Assembly: GCF_037975245.1 (NCBI RefSeq)
Contig: NC_092562.1
Location: 7,479,001-7,543,000 of the forward strand
Reading direction: 5' to 3'
DNA: 64,000 bases
Source of the DNA: Apostichopus japonicus
Taxonomy: Eukaryota; Echinodermata; Holothuroidea; Aspidochirotida; Stichopodidae
Of the stretch, positions 1-13,564 are shown piece after piece. The notes under the pieces were generated by a model, which saw nothing but the letters and a program-made list of their open reading frames with translations, was not told the DNA's origin and searched no databases. How positions within the stretch are numbered: the stretch's first letter is position 1; each line of letters begins with the position of its first letter. The translations under genes were made by a program, and so were the position numbers.

Positions 1-1808
1 ATTCGATTGATCGGTACCGCACATTTATTTTATCTGTACCGCACCTTCGATTGATCGGTACCGCACATTCGATTGATCGGTACCGCACAATCGATTTATC
101 GGTACCGCACATTCGATTTATCGGTACCGCACAATCGATTGATCGGTACCGCACATTCGATTGATCTGTACCGAACATTCGATTTAATGGTACCGCACAT
201 TCGATTTATCGGTACCGCACATTCGATTGATCACTACCGCACATTCGATTGTTCGGTACCGCACTTTTGATTGATCGGTACCTCACATTCGATTGATCGA
301 TACCGCACATTCGAATGATCGGTACTGCACATTCGAATGATCGGTACCGCACATTCGATTTATCGGTACCGCACATTCGATTTATCGGTACAGCACATTC
401 GATTGATCGGCACCGCACATTTATTTTATCTGTACCGCACCTTCGATTGATCGGTACCACACATTCGATTTATCGGTACCGCACATTCGATTGTTCGGTA
501 CCGCACAATCGAATGATCGGTACCGCACATTCGATTTATCGGTACCGCTCAATCGATTGATCTGTACCGAACGTTCGAGTGATCGGTACCGCACATTCGA
601 TTGTTCGGTACCGCACATTCGATTGATCGGTACCGAACATTCGAATGATCGTTACCACACGTTAGAATTATCGGTACCGCACATTCGATTTATCGGTACC
701 GCACATTCGATTGTTCGGTACCACTCATTCGATTACTAGGTACCGCACATTCGATTGATAGGTACCGCACATTCGATTTATCGATACCGCACATTCGAAT
801 GATCGGTACCACACATTCGAATGATCGCTACCGAACATTCGATATATCGGTACCGCCCATTCGATTGATCGGTACCGCACATTCGAATGATCGGTACCGC
901 ACATTCGACTTATCGGTACCGCACATTCGATTTATCGGTACCGCACATTCGATTGATCGGTACCGCACATTCATTTTATCTGTATCGCACCTTCGATTGA
1001 TCGGTACCGCACATTCGATTTATCGGTACCGCACAATCGATTGATCGGTACCGCACAATCGAGTGATCGGTACAGAACATTCGATTTATCGCTACCGCAC
1101 AATCGATTTATCGGTACCGCACATTTGATTGACCGTTAACGCACAGTCGATTCATCGATACCGCACATTCGATTTATCGGTACAGCACATTCGATTGATC
1201 GGTACCTCACATTCGATTGTTCGGTACCGCACTTTCGATTGATCGGTACCGCACATTCGATTGATCGATACCGAACGTTCGAGTGATCGGTACCGCACAT
1301 TCGATTGTTCGGTACCGCACTTTCGATTGATCGGTACTGCACATTTGATTGATCGATACCGCACATTCGATTTATCGGTACCGCACATTCGAATGATCGG
1401 TACCGCACATTCGATTTATCGGTACAGCACATTCGATTGATCGGTACAGCACATTCATTTTATCTGTACCGCACCTTCGATTGATCGGTACCACTCATTC
1501 TATTGATCGGTACCGCACATTCGATTTATCGGTACCGCACAATCGATTTATCGGTACCGCACATTCGATTAATAGGTACCGCACATTCGATTGATCGGTA
1601 CCGCACATTCGATTTATCGATACCGCACATTCGAATGATCGGTACCACACATTCGAATGATCGCTACCGAACATTCGATATATCGGTACCGCCCATTCGA
1701 TTGATCGGTACCGCACATTCGATTTATCGGTACCGCACATTCGATTTATCGGTACCGCACAATCGATTGATCGGTACCGCACATTCGAATGATCGGTACT
1801 GCACATTC

Positions 1809-2248
1809 GAATGATCGGTACCGCACATTCGATTTCTCGGTACCGCACATTCGATTTATCTGTACAGCACATTCGAATGATCGGTACCGCACATTAATTT
1901 GATCTGTACCGCACCTTCGATTGATCGGTACCGAACATTCGATTAATCGGTACCGCACAATCGATTAATCGGTACCGCACATTCGATTGATCTGTACCGA
2001 ACGTTCGAGTGATCGGTACCGCACATTCGATTGTTTGGTACCGCACATTCGATTGATCGGTACCGCACATTCGATTGATCGATACCGCACATTCGAATGA
2101 TCGGTACTGTACATTCGAATGATCGGTACCGCACATTCGATTGATCGTTACCGCACATTCGATTGATCGATACCTCACATTCGATTTATCGGTACCGCAC
2201 AATCGATTTATCGGTACCGTACATTCGATTTATCGGTACCGCACAATC
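1809..2248 (+). repeat. 440-bp higher-order repeat, copy 1 (20 monomers)
   Basis: This copy matches 2249-2688 at an offset of exactly 440 bases. Shared rare variants include GATTTCTCGG (1831 and 2271) and ATTAATTTGATC followed by TGTACC. Differences I noted are TGTACAG versus GGTACAG near 1861/2301, GCACATTAAT versus GCATATTAAT near 1890/2330, and one T2>A change near 2200/2640. Confidence 0.9.
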
Positions 2249-2688
2249 GATTGATCGGTACCGCACATTCGATTTCTCGGTACCGCACATTCGATTTATC
2301 GGTACAGCACATTCGAATGATCGGTACCGCATATTAATTTGATCTGTACCGCACCTTCGATTGATCGGTACCGAACATTCGATTAATCGGTACCGCACAA
2401 TCGATTAATCGGTACCGCACATTCGATTGATCTGTACCGAACGTTCGAGTGATCGGTACCGCACATTCGATTGTTTGGTACCGCACATTCGATTGATCGG
2501 TACCGCACATTCGATTGATCGATACCGCACATTCGAATGATCGGTACTGTACATTCGAATGATCGGTACCGCACATTCGATTGATCGTTACCGCACATTC
2601 GATTGATCGATACCTCACATTCGATTTATCGGTACCGCACATTCGATTTATCGGTACCGTACATTCGATTTATCGGTACCGCACAATC
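2249..2688 (+). repeat. 440-bp higher-order repeat, copy 2 (20 monomers)
   Basis: This is the tandem partner of 1809-2248. It is followed by a partial third copy in which 2775-2884 repeats 2533-2642 at an offset of 242 bases (11 monomers), so unequal exchange has acted here more than once. Confidence 0.9.
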
Positions 2689-3119
2689 GATTGATCGGTA
2701 CCGCACATTCGATTGATCTGTACTGCACATTCCAATGATCGGTACCGCACATTCGATTGATCGATACCGCACAATCGAATGATCGGTACTGTACATTCGA
2801 ATGATCGGTACCGCACATTCGATTGATCGTTACCGCACATTCGATTGATCGATACCTCACATTCGATTTATCGGTACCGCACAATCGATTTATCGGTACC
2901 GTACATTCGATTTATCGGTACCGCACAATCGATTAATCGGTACCGCACATTCGATTGATCGGTACCACTCATTCTATTGATCGGTACCGCACATTCGATT
3001 TATCGGTACCGCACAATCGATTTATCGGTACCGCACATTCGATTAATAGGTACCGCACATTCGATTGATCGGTACCGCACATTCGATTTATCGATACCGC
3101 ACAATCGATTGATCGGTAC

Positions 3120-3748
3120 CACACATTCGATTGATCGGTACCGAACGTTCGAGTGATCGGTACCGCACATTCGATTGTTCGGTACCGCACTTTCGATTGA
3201 TCGGTACCGCACAATCGATTGATCGATACCGCATATTCGAATGATCGGTACTGTACGTTCGAATGATCGGTACCGCACATTAATTTGATCTGTACCGCAC
3301 CTTCGATTGATCGGTACCACACATTCGATTTATCGGTACCGCACATTCGATTGATCGGTACCGTACATTCATTTTATCTGTACCCCACCTTCGATTGATC
3401 GGTACCACACATTCGATTTATAGGTACCGCACATTCGATTTATCGGTACCGCACAATCGATTTATCGGTACCGCACATTCGATTTATCGGTACCGCACAA
3501 TCGATTGATCGGTACCGCACATTCGATTGATCGGTACCGAACGTTCGAGTGATCGGTACCGCACATTCGATTGTTCGGTACCGCACTTTCGATTGATCGG
3601 TACCGCACAATCGATTGATCGATACCGCATATTCGAATGATCGGTACTGTACATTCGAATGATCGGTACCGCACATTAATTTGATCTGTACCGCACCTTC
3701 GATTGATCGGTACCACACATTCGATTTATCGGTACCGCACATTCGATT
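3120..3748 (+). repeat. 396-bp spaced duplication (18 monomers)
   Basis: The segment about 3120-3352 recurs at about 3516-3748, offset 396. Both copies carry GAACGTTCGAGTGATC, then GATTGTTC, ACTTTCGATT, GTACTGTAC and TAATTTGATC in the same order. The longest open frame of the window (3440-4072, minus strand, 210 codons) lies across this area. It is a repeat artefact and not a gene. Confidence 0.75.
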
Positions 3749-4894
3749 AATCGGTACCGCACAATCGATTAATCGGTACCGCACATTCGATTGATCTGTA
3801 CCGAACGTTCGAGTGATCGGTACCGCACATTCGATTGTTTGGTACCGCACTTTCGATTGATCGGTACCGCACATTCGATTGATCGATACCGCACATTCGA
3901 ATGATCGGTACTGCACATTCCAATGATCGGTACCGCACATTCGATTGATCGGTACCGCACATTCGAATGATCGGTACTGTACATTCGAATGATCGGTACC
4001 GCACATTCGATTGATCGTTACCGCACATTCGATTGATCGATACCTCACATTCGATTTATCGGTACCGCACAATCGATTTATCGGTACCGTACATTCGATT
4101 TATCGGTACCGCACAATCGATTGATCGGGACCGCACATTCGATTGATCTGTACCGAACGTTCGAGTGATCGGTACCGCACATTCGATTGTTCGGTACCGC
4201 ACTTTCGATTGTTCGGTACCGCACTTTCGACTGATCGGTACCGCACAATCGATTGATCGGTACCGTACATTCGAATGATCGGTACTGCACATTCGATTGA
4301 TCGGTACCGCACATTCGAATGATCGGTACCGCACATTCAATTTATCGGTACCGCACATTCGATTGATCACTACCGCACATTCGATTTATCGGTACAGCAC
4401 ATGCGATTGATCGGTACCTCACATTCGATTGATCGGTACCGAACGTTCGAGTGATCGGTACCGCACATTCGATTGTTCGGTACCGCACTTTCGATTGATC
4501 GGTACCGCACATTCGATTGATCGATACCGCACATTCGATTTATCGGTACTGCACATTCGAATGATCGGTACCGCACATTCGATTTATCGGTACAGATCAT
4601 TCGATTTATCGGTACCGCACATTCGATTTATCGGTACAGCACATTCGATTGATCGGTACCGCACATTCATTTTATCTGTACCGCACCTTCGTTTGATCGG
4701 TACCACTCATTCTATTGATCGGTACCGCACATTCGATTTATCGGTATCGCACTTTCGATTGATCGGTACCGCACATTCGATTGATCGGTACCGCACATTC
4801 TATTTATTGGTACCGCACATTCGATTGATCGGTACCGCACATTCATATTATCTGTACCGCACCTTCGATCGATCGGAACCGCACATTCGATTGA

Positions 4895-5730
4895 TCGGTA
4901 CCGAACGTTCGAGTGATCGGTACTGCACATTCGAATGATCGGTACCGCACATTCGATTTATCGGTACCGCACATTCGATTAATAGGTACCGCACATTCGA
5001 TTGATCGGTACCGCACATTCGAGTGATCGGTACCGCACATTCGATTGTTCGGTATCGCACTTTCGATTGATCGGTACCGCACATTCGATTGATCGATACC
5101 GCACATTCGAATGATCGGTACTGCATATTCGAATGATCGGTACCGCACATTCGATGTATCGGTACTGCACATTCTATTTATCGGTACCGCACATTCGATT
5201 GATCGGTACCGCACATTCATATTATCTGTACCGCACCTTCGATCGATCGGAACCGCACATTCGATTTATAGGTACCGCACAATCGATTTATCGGTACCGC
5301 ACAATCGATTTATCGGTACCGCACATTCGATTTATCGGTACCGCACAATCGATTGATCGGTACCGCACATTCGATTGATCGGTACCGAACGTTCGAGTGA
5401 TCGGTACCGCACATTCGATTGTTCGGTACCGCACTTTCGATTTATCGGTACCGCACATTCGATTGATCGATACCGCACATTCGAATGATCGGTACTGCAC
5501 ATTCGAATGATCGGTACCGCACATTCATATTATCTGTACCGCACCTTCGATCGATCGGAACCGCACATTCGATTTATAGGTACCGCACAATCGATTGATC
5601 GGTACCGAACTTTCGAGTGATCGGTACCGCACATTCGAATGATCGGTACCGCACATTCGATTGATCGGTACAGAACATTCGAGTGATCGGTACCGCACAT
5701 TCGAATGATCGGTACCGCACATTAGATTGT
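4895..5730 (+). repeat. 836-bp tandem duplication, copy 1 (38 monomers)
   Basis: This copy matches 5731-6566 at an offset of 836 bases. It carries the ordered subtypes GTTCGAGTGATC, GATTAATAGG, GATGTATCGG (5153), ATTCATATTATC, and the palindromic CTTCGATCGATC with GGAACC. The junction to copy 2 is direct, so this is a simple tandem duplication. Confidence 0.9.
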
Positions 5731-6566
5731 TCGGTACCGAACGTTCGAGTGATCGGTACTGCACATTCGAATGATCGGTACCGCACATTCGATTTATCGG
5801 TACCGCACATTCGATTAATAGGTACCGCACATTCGATTGATCGGTACCGCACATTCGAGTGATCGGTACCGCACATTCGATTGTTCGGTATCGCACTTTC
5901 GATTGATCGGTACCGCACATTCGATTGATCGATACCGCACATTCGAATGATCGGTACTGCATATTCGAATGATCGGTACCGCACATTCGATGTATCGGTA
6001 CTGCACATTCTATTTATCGGTACCGCACATTCGATTGATCGGTACCGCACATTCATATTATCTGTACCGCACCTTCGATCGATCGGAACCGCACATTCGA
6101 TTTATAGGTACCGCACAATCGATTTATCGGTACCGCACAATCGATTTATCGGTACCGCACATTCGATTTATCGGTACCGCACAATCGATTGATCGGTACC
6201 GCACATTCGATTGATCGGTACCGAACGTTCGAGTGATCGGTACCGCACATTCGATTGTTCGGTACCGCACTTTCGATTTATCGGTACCGCACATTCGATT
6301 GATCGATACCGCACATTCGAATGATCGGTACTGCACATTCGAATGATCGGTACCGCACATTCATATTATCTGTACCGCACCTTCGATCGATCGGAACCGC
6401 ACATTCGATTTATAGGTACCGCACAATCGATTGATCGGTACCGAACTTTCGAGTGATCGGTACCGCACATTCGAATGATCGGTACCGCACATTCGATTGA
6501 TCGGTACAGAACATTCGAGTGATCGGTACCGCACATTCGAATGATCGGTACCGCACATTAGATTGT
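5731..6566 (+). repeat. 836-bp tandem duplication, copy 2 (38 monomers)
   Basis: This is a near-identical partner of 4895-5730. Its right end meets the marker block that starts near 6570, where TCGGTACCGAAC of copy 1 is replaced by TCGGTACCGCAC. Confidence 0.9.
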
Positions 6567-6651
6567 TCGGTACCGCACATTCGATTGATCGGTACCGAAC
6601 ATTCGAATGATCGTTACCACACGTTCGATTTATCGGTACCGCACATTCGAT

Positions 6652-7053
6652 TTATCGGTACCGCACATTCGATTGTTCGGTACCGCACATTCGATTAATA
6701 GGTACCCCACATTCGAATGATCGGTACCGAACATTCGATTGATCGGTACCGGAGATTCGATTGATCAGTACCGCACATTCGATTGATCGGTATCGCACAT
6801 TTGATTGATCAATACTGCACATTCGATTGATCGGAACAAAACATTCGATTGATGGGTACCTAACATTCGGCTCATCGGTACCGCACATTCCATTTATCCT
6901 TACCGCATATTTGATTGATCGGTACCGCACATTCGATTGATCGGTACCGAACATTCGATTGATCGGTACCGCACATTCGATTGATCGGTACCGCACATTC
7001 GATTGATCGTTACCGAACATTCGATTGATCGGTGTCGCAAATTCGATTCATAG
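6652..7053 (+). repeat. Marker block M, copy 1 (contains GGAACAAAACATTCG)
   Basis: This is a distinctive run of about 18 monomers with many private variants: GATTAATAGGTACCCC, GGTACCGGAGATTCG, GATCAGTACC, GATCAATACTGC, GGAACAAAACATTCG (6833), GATGGGTACCTAAC, CATTCGGCTCATC, CATTTATCCTTACC, GGTGTCGCAAATTCG and GATTCATAGG. The order is kept in all copies, so the block is a good tag for tracing duplications. Confidence 0.9.
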
Positions 7054-7460
7054 GTACCGCACATTCGATTGATCGGTACCGCACATTCGATTGATCGGTA
7101 CCGCACATTCGATTGATCGATACCGCACATTCGAATAATCGGTACTGCACATTCGAATGATCGGTACCGCACATTCGATTTATCGGTACCGCATAATCGA
7201 TTTATCGGTACCGCACATTCGAATGATCGGTACTGCACATTCGAATGATCGGTACCGCACATTCGATTGATCGGTACCGAACGTTCGAGTGATCGGTACC
7301 GCACATTCGATTGTTCGGTACCGCACTTTCGATTGATCGGTACCGCACAATCGATTGATCGATACCGCATATTCGAATGATCGGTACTGTACATTCGAAT
7401 GATCGGTACAGCACATTCGATTGATCGGTATCACACATTCGATTTATCGGTACCGAACAT

Positions 7461-7504
7461 GTGCGGTACCGATCAATCGAATGTGCGGTACCGAACAATC
7501 GAAT
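7461..7504 (-). repeat. Inverted monomer pair, type I, copy 1
   Basis: Two monomers lie in reverse orientation (GTGCGGTACCGATCAATCG, then AATGTGCGGTACCG and so on) inside the otherwise direct array. Short shared bases at the borders (AT on the left, CGAATG on the right) make the exact breakpoints ambiguous. The GGTACC-to-GGTACC spacing across the left border is 16 instead of 22, which shifts the register by minus 6. Confidence 0.93.
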
Positions 7505-8207
7505 GATCGGTACTGCACATTCGAATAATCGGTACCGCACATTCGATTTATCGGTACCCCACATTCGATTTATCGATACCGCACATTCGATTGATCGGTA
7601 CCGCACATTCATTTTATCTGTACCCCACCTTCGATTGATCGGTACCACACATTCGATTTATAGGTACCGCACATTCGATTTATCGGTACCGCACAATCGA
7701 TTTATCGGTACCGCACATTCGATTTATCGGTACCGCACAATCGATTGATCGGTACCGCACATTCGATTGATCGGTACCGAACGTTCGAGTGATCGGTACC
7801 GCACATTCGATTGTTCGGTACCGCACTTTCGATTTATCGGTACCGCACATTCGATTGATCGATACCGCACATTCGAATGATCGGTACTGCACATTCGAAT
7901 GATCGGTACCGCACATTCATATTATCTGTACCGCACCTTCGATCGATCGGAACCGCACATTCGATTTATAGGTACCGCACAATCGATTGATCGGTACCGA
8001 ACTTTCGAGTGATCGGTACCGCACATTCGAATGATCGGTACCGCACATTCGATTGATCGGTACAGAACATTCGAGTGATCGGTACCGCACATTCGAATGA
8101 TCGGTACCGCACATTAGATTGTTCGGTACCGCACATTCGATTGATCGGTACCGAACATTCGAATGATCGTTACCACACGTTCGATTTATCGGTACCGCAC
8201 ATTCGAT

Positions 8208-8609
8208 TTATCGGTACCGCACATTCGATTGTTCGGTACCGCACATTCGATTAATAGGTACCCCACATTCGAATGATCGGTACCGAACATTCGATTGATC
8301 GGTACCGGAGATTCGATTGATCAGTACCGCACATTCGATTGATCGGTATCGCACATTTGATTGATCAATACTGCACATTCGATTGATCGGAACAAAACAT
8401 TCGATTGATGGGTACCTAACATTCGGCTCATCGGTACCGCACATTCCATTTATCCTTACCGCATATTTGATTGATCGGTACCGCACATTCGATTGATCGG
8501 TACCGAACATTCGATTGATCGGTACCGCACATTCGATTGATCGGTACCGCACATTCGATTGATCGTTACCGAACATTCGATTGATCGGTGTCGCAAATTC
8601 GATTCATAG
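8208..8609 (+). repeat. Marker block M, copy 2
   Basis: The same ordered private variants as copy 1 appear at an offset of 1,556 bases. That equals 71 monomers minus 6, the 6 being lost at the inverted pair at 7461. GGAACAAAACATTCG is at 8389. Confidence 0.9.
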
Positions 8610-10314
8610 GTACCGCACATTCGATTGATCGGTACCGCACATTCGATTGATCGGTACCGCACATTCGATTGATCGATACCGCACATTCGAATAATCGGTA
8701 CTGCACATTCGAATGATCGGTACCGCACATTCGATTTATCGGTACCGCATAATCGATTTATCGGTACCGCACATTCGAATGATCGGTACTGCACATTCGA
8801 ATGATCGGTACCGCACATTCGATTTATCGGTACCGCACATTCGATTTATCGGTACAGCACATTCGAATGATCGGTACCGCACATTCATTTTATCTGTACC
8901 GCACCTTCGATTGATCGGTACCACACATTCGATTTATCGGTACCGAACATTCGATTTATCGGAAGCGCACATTCGATTTATCGGTACCGCACATTCGATT
9001 TATCGGTAGCGCACATTCGATTTATCGGTACCGCACATTCGATTTATCGGTACCGCACAATCGATTTATCGGTACCGCACATTCGATTGATCTGTACCGA
9101 ACGCTCGAGTGATCGGTACCGCACATTCGATTGTTCATTTCCGCACTTTCGATTGATAGGTACCGCACATTCGATTGATTGATACCGCACATTCGAATGA
9201 TCGGTACTGCACGTTCGAATGATCGGTACCGCACATTCGATTGATCGGTACCGCACATTCGAATGATCGGTACCGCACATTCGATTTATAGGTACCGCAC
9301 ATTCGATTGATCGGTACCGCACATTCATTTTATCTGTACAGATCCTTCGATTGATCGGTACTACACATTCGATTTATCGGTACCGCACATTCGATTTATT
9401 GGTACCGCACAATCGATTCATCGGTACCGCACATTCGATTTATCGGTACCGCACAATCGATTGATCGGTACCGCACATTCGATTTATCGGTATTGCACAT
9501 TCGATTAATCACTACCGCCTATTCGATTGTTCGGTACCGCACATTCGATTGATCGGTACCGAACGTTCGAGTGATCGGTACTGCACATTCGAATGATCGG
9601 TACCGCACATTCGATTTATCGGTACCGCACATTCGATTAATAGGTACCGCACATTCGATTGATCGGTACCGCACATTCGAGTGATCGGTACCGCACATTC
9701 GATTGTTCGGTATCGCACTTTCGATTGATCGGTACCGCACATTCGATTGATCGATACCGCACATTCGAATGATCGGTACTGCATATTCGAATGATCGGTA
9801 CCGCACATTCGATGTATCGGTACTGCACATTCTATTTATCGGTACCGCACATTCGATTGATCGGTACCGCACATTCATATTATCTGTACCGCACCTTCGA
9901 TCGATCGGAACCGCACATTCGATTTATAGGTACCGCACAATCGATTTATCGGTACCGCACATTCGATTTATCTGTACCCCACCTTCGATTGATCGGTACC
10001 ACACATTCGATTTATAGGTACCGCACATTCGATTTATCGGTACCGCACAATCGATTTATCGGTACCGCACATTCGATTTATCGGTACCGCACAATCGATT
10101 GATCGGTACCGCACATTCGATTGATCGGTACCGAACGTTCGAGTGATCGGTACCGCACATTCGATTGTTCGGTACCGCACTTTCGATTGATCGGTACCGC
10201 ACAATCGATTGATCGATACCGCATATTCGAATGATCGGTACTGTACATTCGAATGATCGGTACAGCACATTCGATTGATCGGTACCACACATTCGATTTA
10301 TCGGTACCGAACAT

Positions 10315-10358
10315 GTGCGGTACCGATCAATCGAATGTGCGGTACCGAACAATCGAAT
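10315..10358 (-). repeat. Inverted monomer pair, type I, copy 2
   Basis: Same borders and flanks as 7461-7504: GAACAT before it, then GAATGATCGG and GATTTATCGGTACCCC after. It is therefore a duplicate and not a new inversion. Confidence 0.93.
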
Positions 10359-11061
10359 GATCGGTACTGCACATTCGAATGATCGGTACCGCACATTCGA
10401 TTTATCGGTACCCCACATTCGATTTATCGATACCGCACATTCGATTGATCGGTACCGCACATTCATTTTATCTGTACCCCACCTTCGATTGATCGGTACC
10501 ACACATTCGATTTATAGGTACCGCACATTCGATTTATCGGTACCGCACAATCGATTTATCGGTACCGCACATTCGATTTATCGGTACCGCACAATCGATT
10601 GATCGGTACCGCACATTCGATTGATCGGTACCGAACGTTCGAGTGATCGGTACCGCACATTCGATTGTTCGGTACCGCACTTTCGATTTATCGGTACCGC
10701 ACATTCGATTGATCGATACCGCACATTCGAATGATCGGTACTGCACATTCGAATGATCGGTACCGCACATTCATATTATCTGTACCGCACCTTCGATCGA
10801 TCGGAACCGCACATTCGATTTATAGGTACCGCACAATCGATTGATCGGTACCGAACTTTCGAGTGATCGGTACCGCACATTCGAATGATCGGTACCGCAC
10901 ATTCGATTGATCGGTACAGAACATTCGAGTGATCGGTACCGCACATTCGAATGATCGGTACCGCACATTAGATTGTTCGGTACCGCACATTCGATTGATC
11001 GGTACCGAACATTCGAATGATCGTTACCACACGTTCGATTTATCGGTACCGCACATTCGAT

Positions 11062-11463
11062 TTATCGGTACCGCACATTCGATTGTTCGGTACCGCACAT
11101 TCGATTAATAGGTACCCCACATTCGAATGATCGGTACCGAACATTCGATTGATCGGTACCGGAGATTCGATTGATCAGTACCGCACATTCGATTGATCGG
11201 TATCGCACATTTGATTGATCAATACTGCACATTCGATTGATCGGAACAAAACATTCGATTGATGGGTACCTAACATTCGGCTCATCGGTACCGCACATTC
11301 CATTTATCCTTACCGCATATTTGATTGATCGGTACCGCACATTCGATTGATCGGTACCGAACATTCGATTGATCGGTACCGCACATTCGATTGATCGGTA
11401 CCGCACATTCGATTGATCGTTACCGAACATTCGATTGATCGGTGTCGCAAATTCGATTCATAG
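11062..11463 (+). repeat. Marker block M, copy 3
   Basis: GGAACAAAACATTCG is at 11243, 2,854 bases after copy 2 (130 monomers minus 6, again explained by one inverted pair). It lies within the 2.3-kb repeat 10,104-12,414. Confidence 0.9.
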
Positions 11464-13564
11464 GTACCGCACATTCGATTGATCGGTACCGCACATTCGA
11501 TTGATCGGTACCGCACATTCGATTGATCGATACCGCACATTCGAATAATCGGTACTGCACATTCGAATGATCGGTACCGCACATTCGATTTATCGGTACC
11601 GCATAATCGATTTATCGGTACCGCACATTCGAATGATCGGTACTGCACATTCGAATGATCGGTACCGCACATTCGATTTATCGGTACCGCACATTCGATT
11701 TATCGGTACAGCACATTCGAATGATCGGTACCGCACATTCATTTTATCTGTACCGCACCTTCGATTGATCGGTACCACACATTCGATTTATCGGTACCGA
11801 ACATTCGATTTATCGGAAGCGCACATTCGATTTATCGGTACCCCACATTCGATTTATCGGTAGCGCACATTCGATTTATCGGTACCGCACATTCGATTTA
11901 TCGGTACCGCACAATCGATTTATCGGTACCGCACATTCGATTGATCTGTACCGAACGCTCGAGTGATCGGTACCGCACATTCGATTGTTCATTTCCGCAC
12001 TTTCGATTGATAGGTACCGCACATTCGATTGATTGATACCACACATTCGAATGATCGGTACTGCACGTTCGAATGATCGGTACCGCACATTCGATTGATC
12101 GGTACCGCACATTCGAATGATCGGTACCGCACATTCGATTTATAGGTACCGCACATTCGATTGATCGGTACCGCACATTCATTTTATCTGTACAGATCCT
12201 TCGATTGATCGGTACTACACATTCGATTTATCGGTACCGCACATTCGATTTATTGGTACCGCACAATCGATTCATCGGTACCGCACATTCGATTTATCGG
12301 TACCGCACAATCGATTGATCGGTACCGCACATTCGATTTATCGGTATTGCACATTCGATTAATCACTACCGCCTATTCGATTGTTCGGTACCGCACATTC
12401 GATTGATCGGTACCGCACATTCGATTGATCGGTACCGCACATTCGAATGATCGGTACTGCACATTCGAATGATCGGTACCGCACATTCGATTTATCGGTA
12501 CCGCACATTCGATTTATCGGTACAGCACATTCGAATGATCGGTACCGCACATTCATTTTATCTGTATCGCACCTTTGATTGATCGGTACCACACATTCGA
12601 ATAATCGGTACTGCACATTCGAATGATCGGTACCGCACATTCGATTTATCAGTACCGCACATTCGATTTATCGGTACCGCACAATCGATTGATTGGTACC
12701 GCACATTCGATTGATCGGTACCGAACGTTCGAGTGATCGGTACCGCACATTCGATTGTTCGGTATCGCACATTCGATTTATCGGTACCGCACAATCGATT
12801 TATCGGTACCGCACATTCGATTTATCGGTACCGCACAATCGATTGATCGGTACCGCACATTCGATTGATCGGTACCGAACGTTCGAGTGATCGGTACCGC
12901 ACATTCGATTGTTCGGTACCGCACTTTCGATTTATCGGTACCGCACATTCGATTGATCGATACCGCATATTCGAATGATCGGTACTGCACATTCGAATGA
13001 TCGGTACCGCACATTCATATTATCTGTACCGCACCTTCGATCGATCGGAACCGCACATTCGATTTATAGGTACCGCACAATCGATTTATCGGTACCGCAC
13101 ATTCGATTTATCGGTACCGCACAATCGATTGATCGGTACCGCACATTCGATTGATCGGTACCGAACTTTCGAGTGATCGGTACCGCACATTCGAATGATC
13201 GGTACCGCACATTCGATTGATCGGTAGAGAACATTCGAGTGATCGGTACCGCACATTCGATTGATCTGTACCGAACGTTCGAGTCATCGGTACCGCACAT
13301 TCGATTGTTCGGTACCGCACTTTCGATTGATCGGTACCGCACATTCGATTGATCGATACCGCACATTCGAATGATCGGTACTGCACATTCCAATGATCGG
13401 TACCGCACTTTCGATTGATCGGTACCGCACATTCGATTGATCGATACCGCACATTCGAATGATCGGTACCGAACATTCGATTTATCGGTACAGCACATTC
13501 GATTGATCGGTACCGCACATTCATTTGATCTGTACCGCACTTTCGATTGATCGGTACCACACAT

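Larger units (their letters stand above)
1..4894 (+). repeat. Left satellite domain, mosaic of diverged monomers
   Basis: This stretch contains the common monomer subtypes but neither the GGAACAAAACATTCG marker of the middle domain nor the CCCAATCAATTG marker of the right domain. It has no inverted monomers, and its register is unbroken (GGTACC starts stay at 13 modulo 22). Local duplications of 440, 396 and 242 bp are visible. Variants found mainly here include GATTTCTCGG, ACATTAATTTGATC and GTACTGTAC. I see nothing other than satellite in it. Confidence 0.85.
7250..9560 (+). repeat. 2.3-kb repeat, copy 1
   Basis: This segment recurs at 10,104-12,414 (offset 2,854) and again at 18,684-20,994 (a further 8,580). 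It includes one type I inverted pair, one marker block M, and the monomers CATTGTTCATTTCC-like (GATTGTTCATTTCC near 9,130) and GTACAGATCC. The left border is approximate, because similarity fades gradually. Confidence 0.85.
10104..12414 (+). repeat. 2.3-kb repeat, copy 2
   Basis: Near-identical to 7,250-9,560. About 540 bases between the two copies (9,561-10,103) repeat the start of the 836-bp unit near 4,900-5,280. Confidence 0.85.

Noticed and set aside
1-22. CENP-B box in the monomer
   Set aside because: TTCG and the A five positions after it fit the known box, but the CGG comes one base too early and is followed by T, so the required CGGG is missing in register. It is at most a distant resemblance.
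3440-4072. Open frame of 210 codons on the minus strand, with many others of 60-190 codons on both strands
   Set aside because: All translate to the same 22-residue period caused by 66 nt being three monomers. They overlap in several frames and both strands, start and stop at monomer variants, and show no signal peptide, domain or codon bias separate from the repeat.
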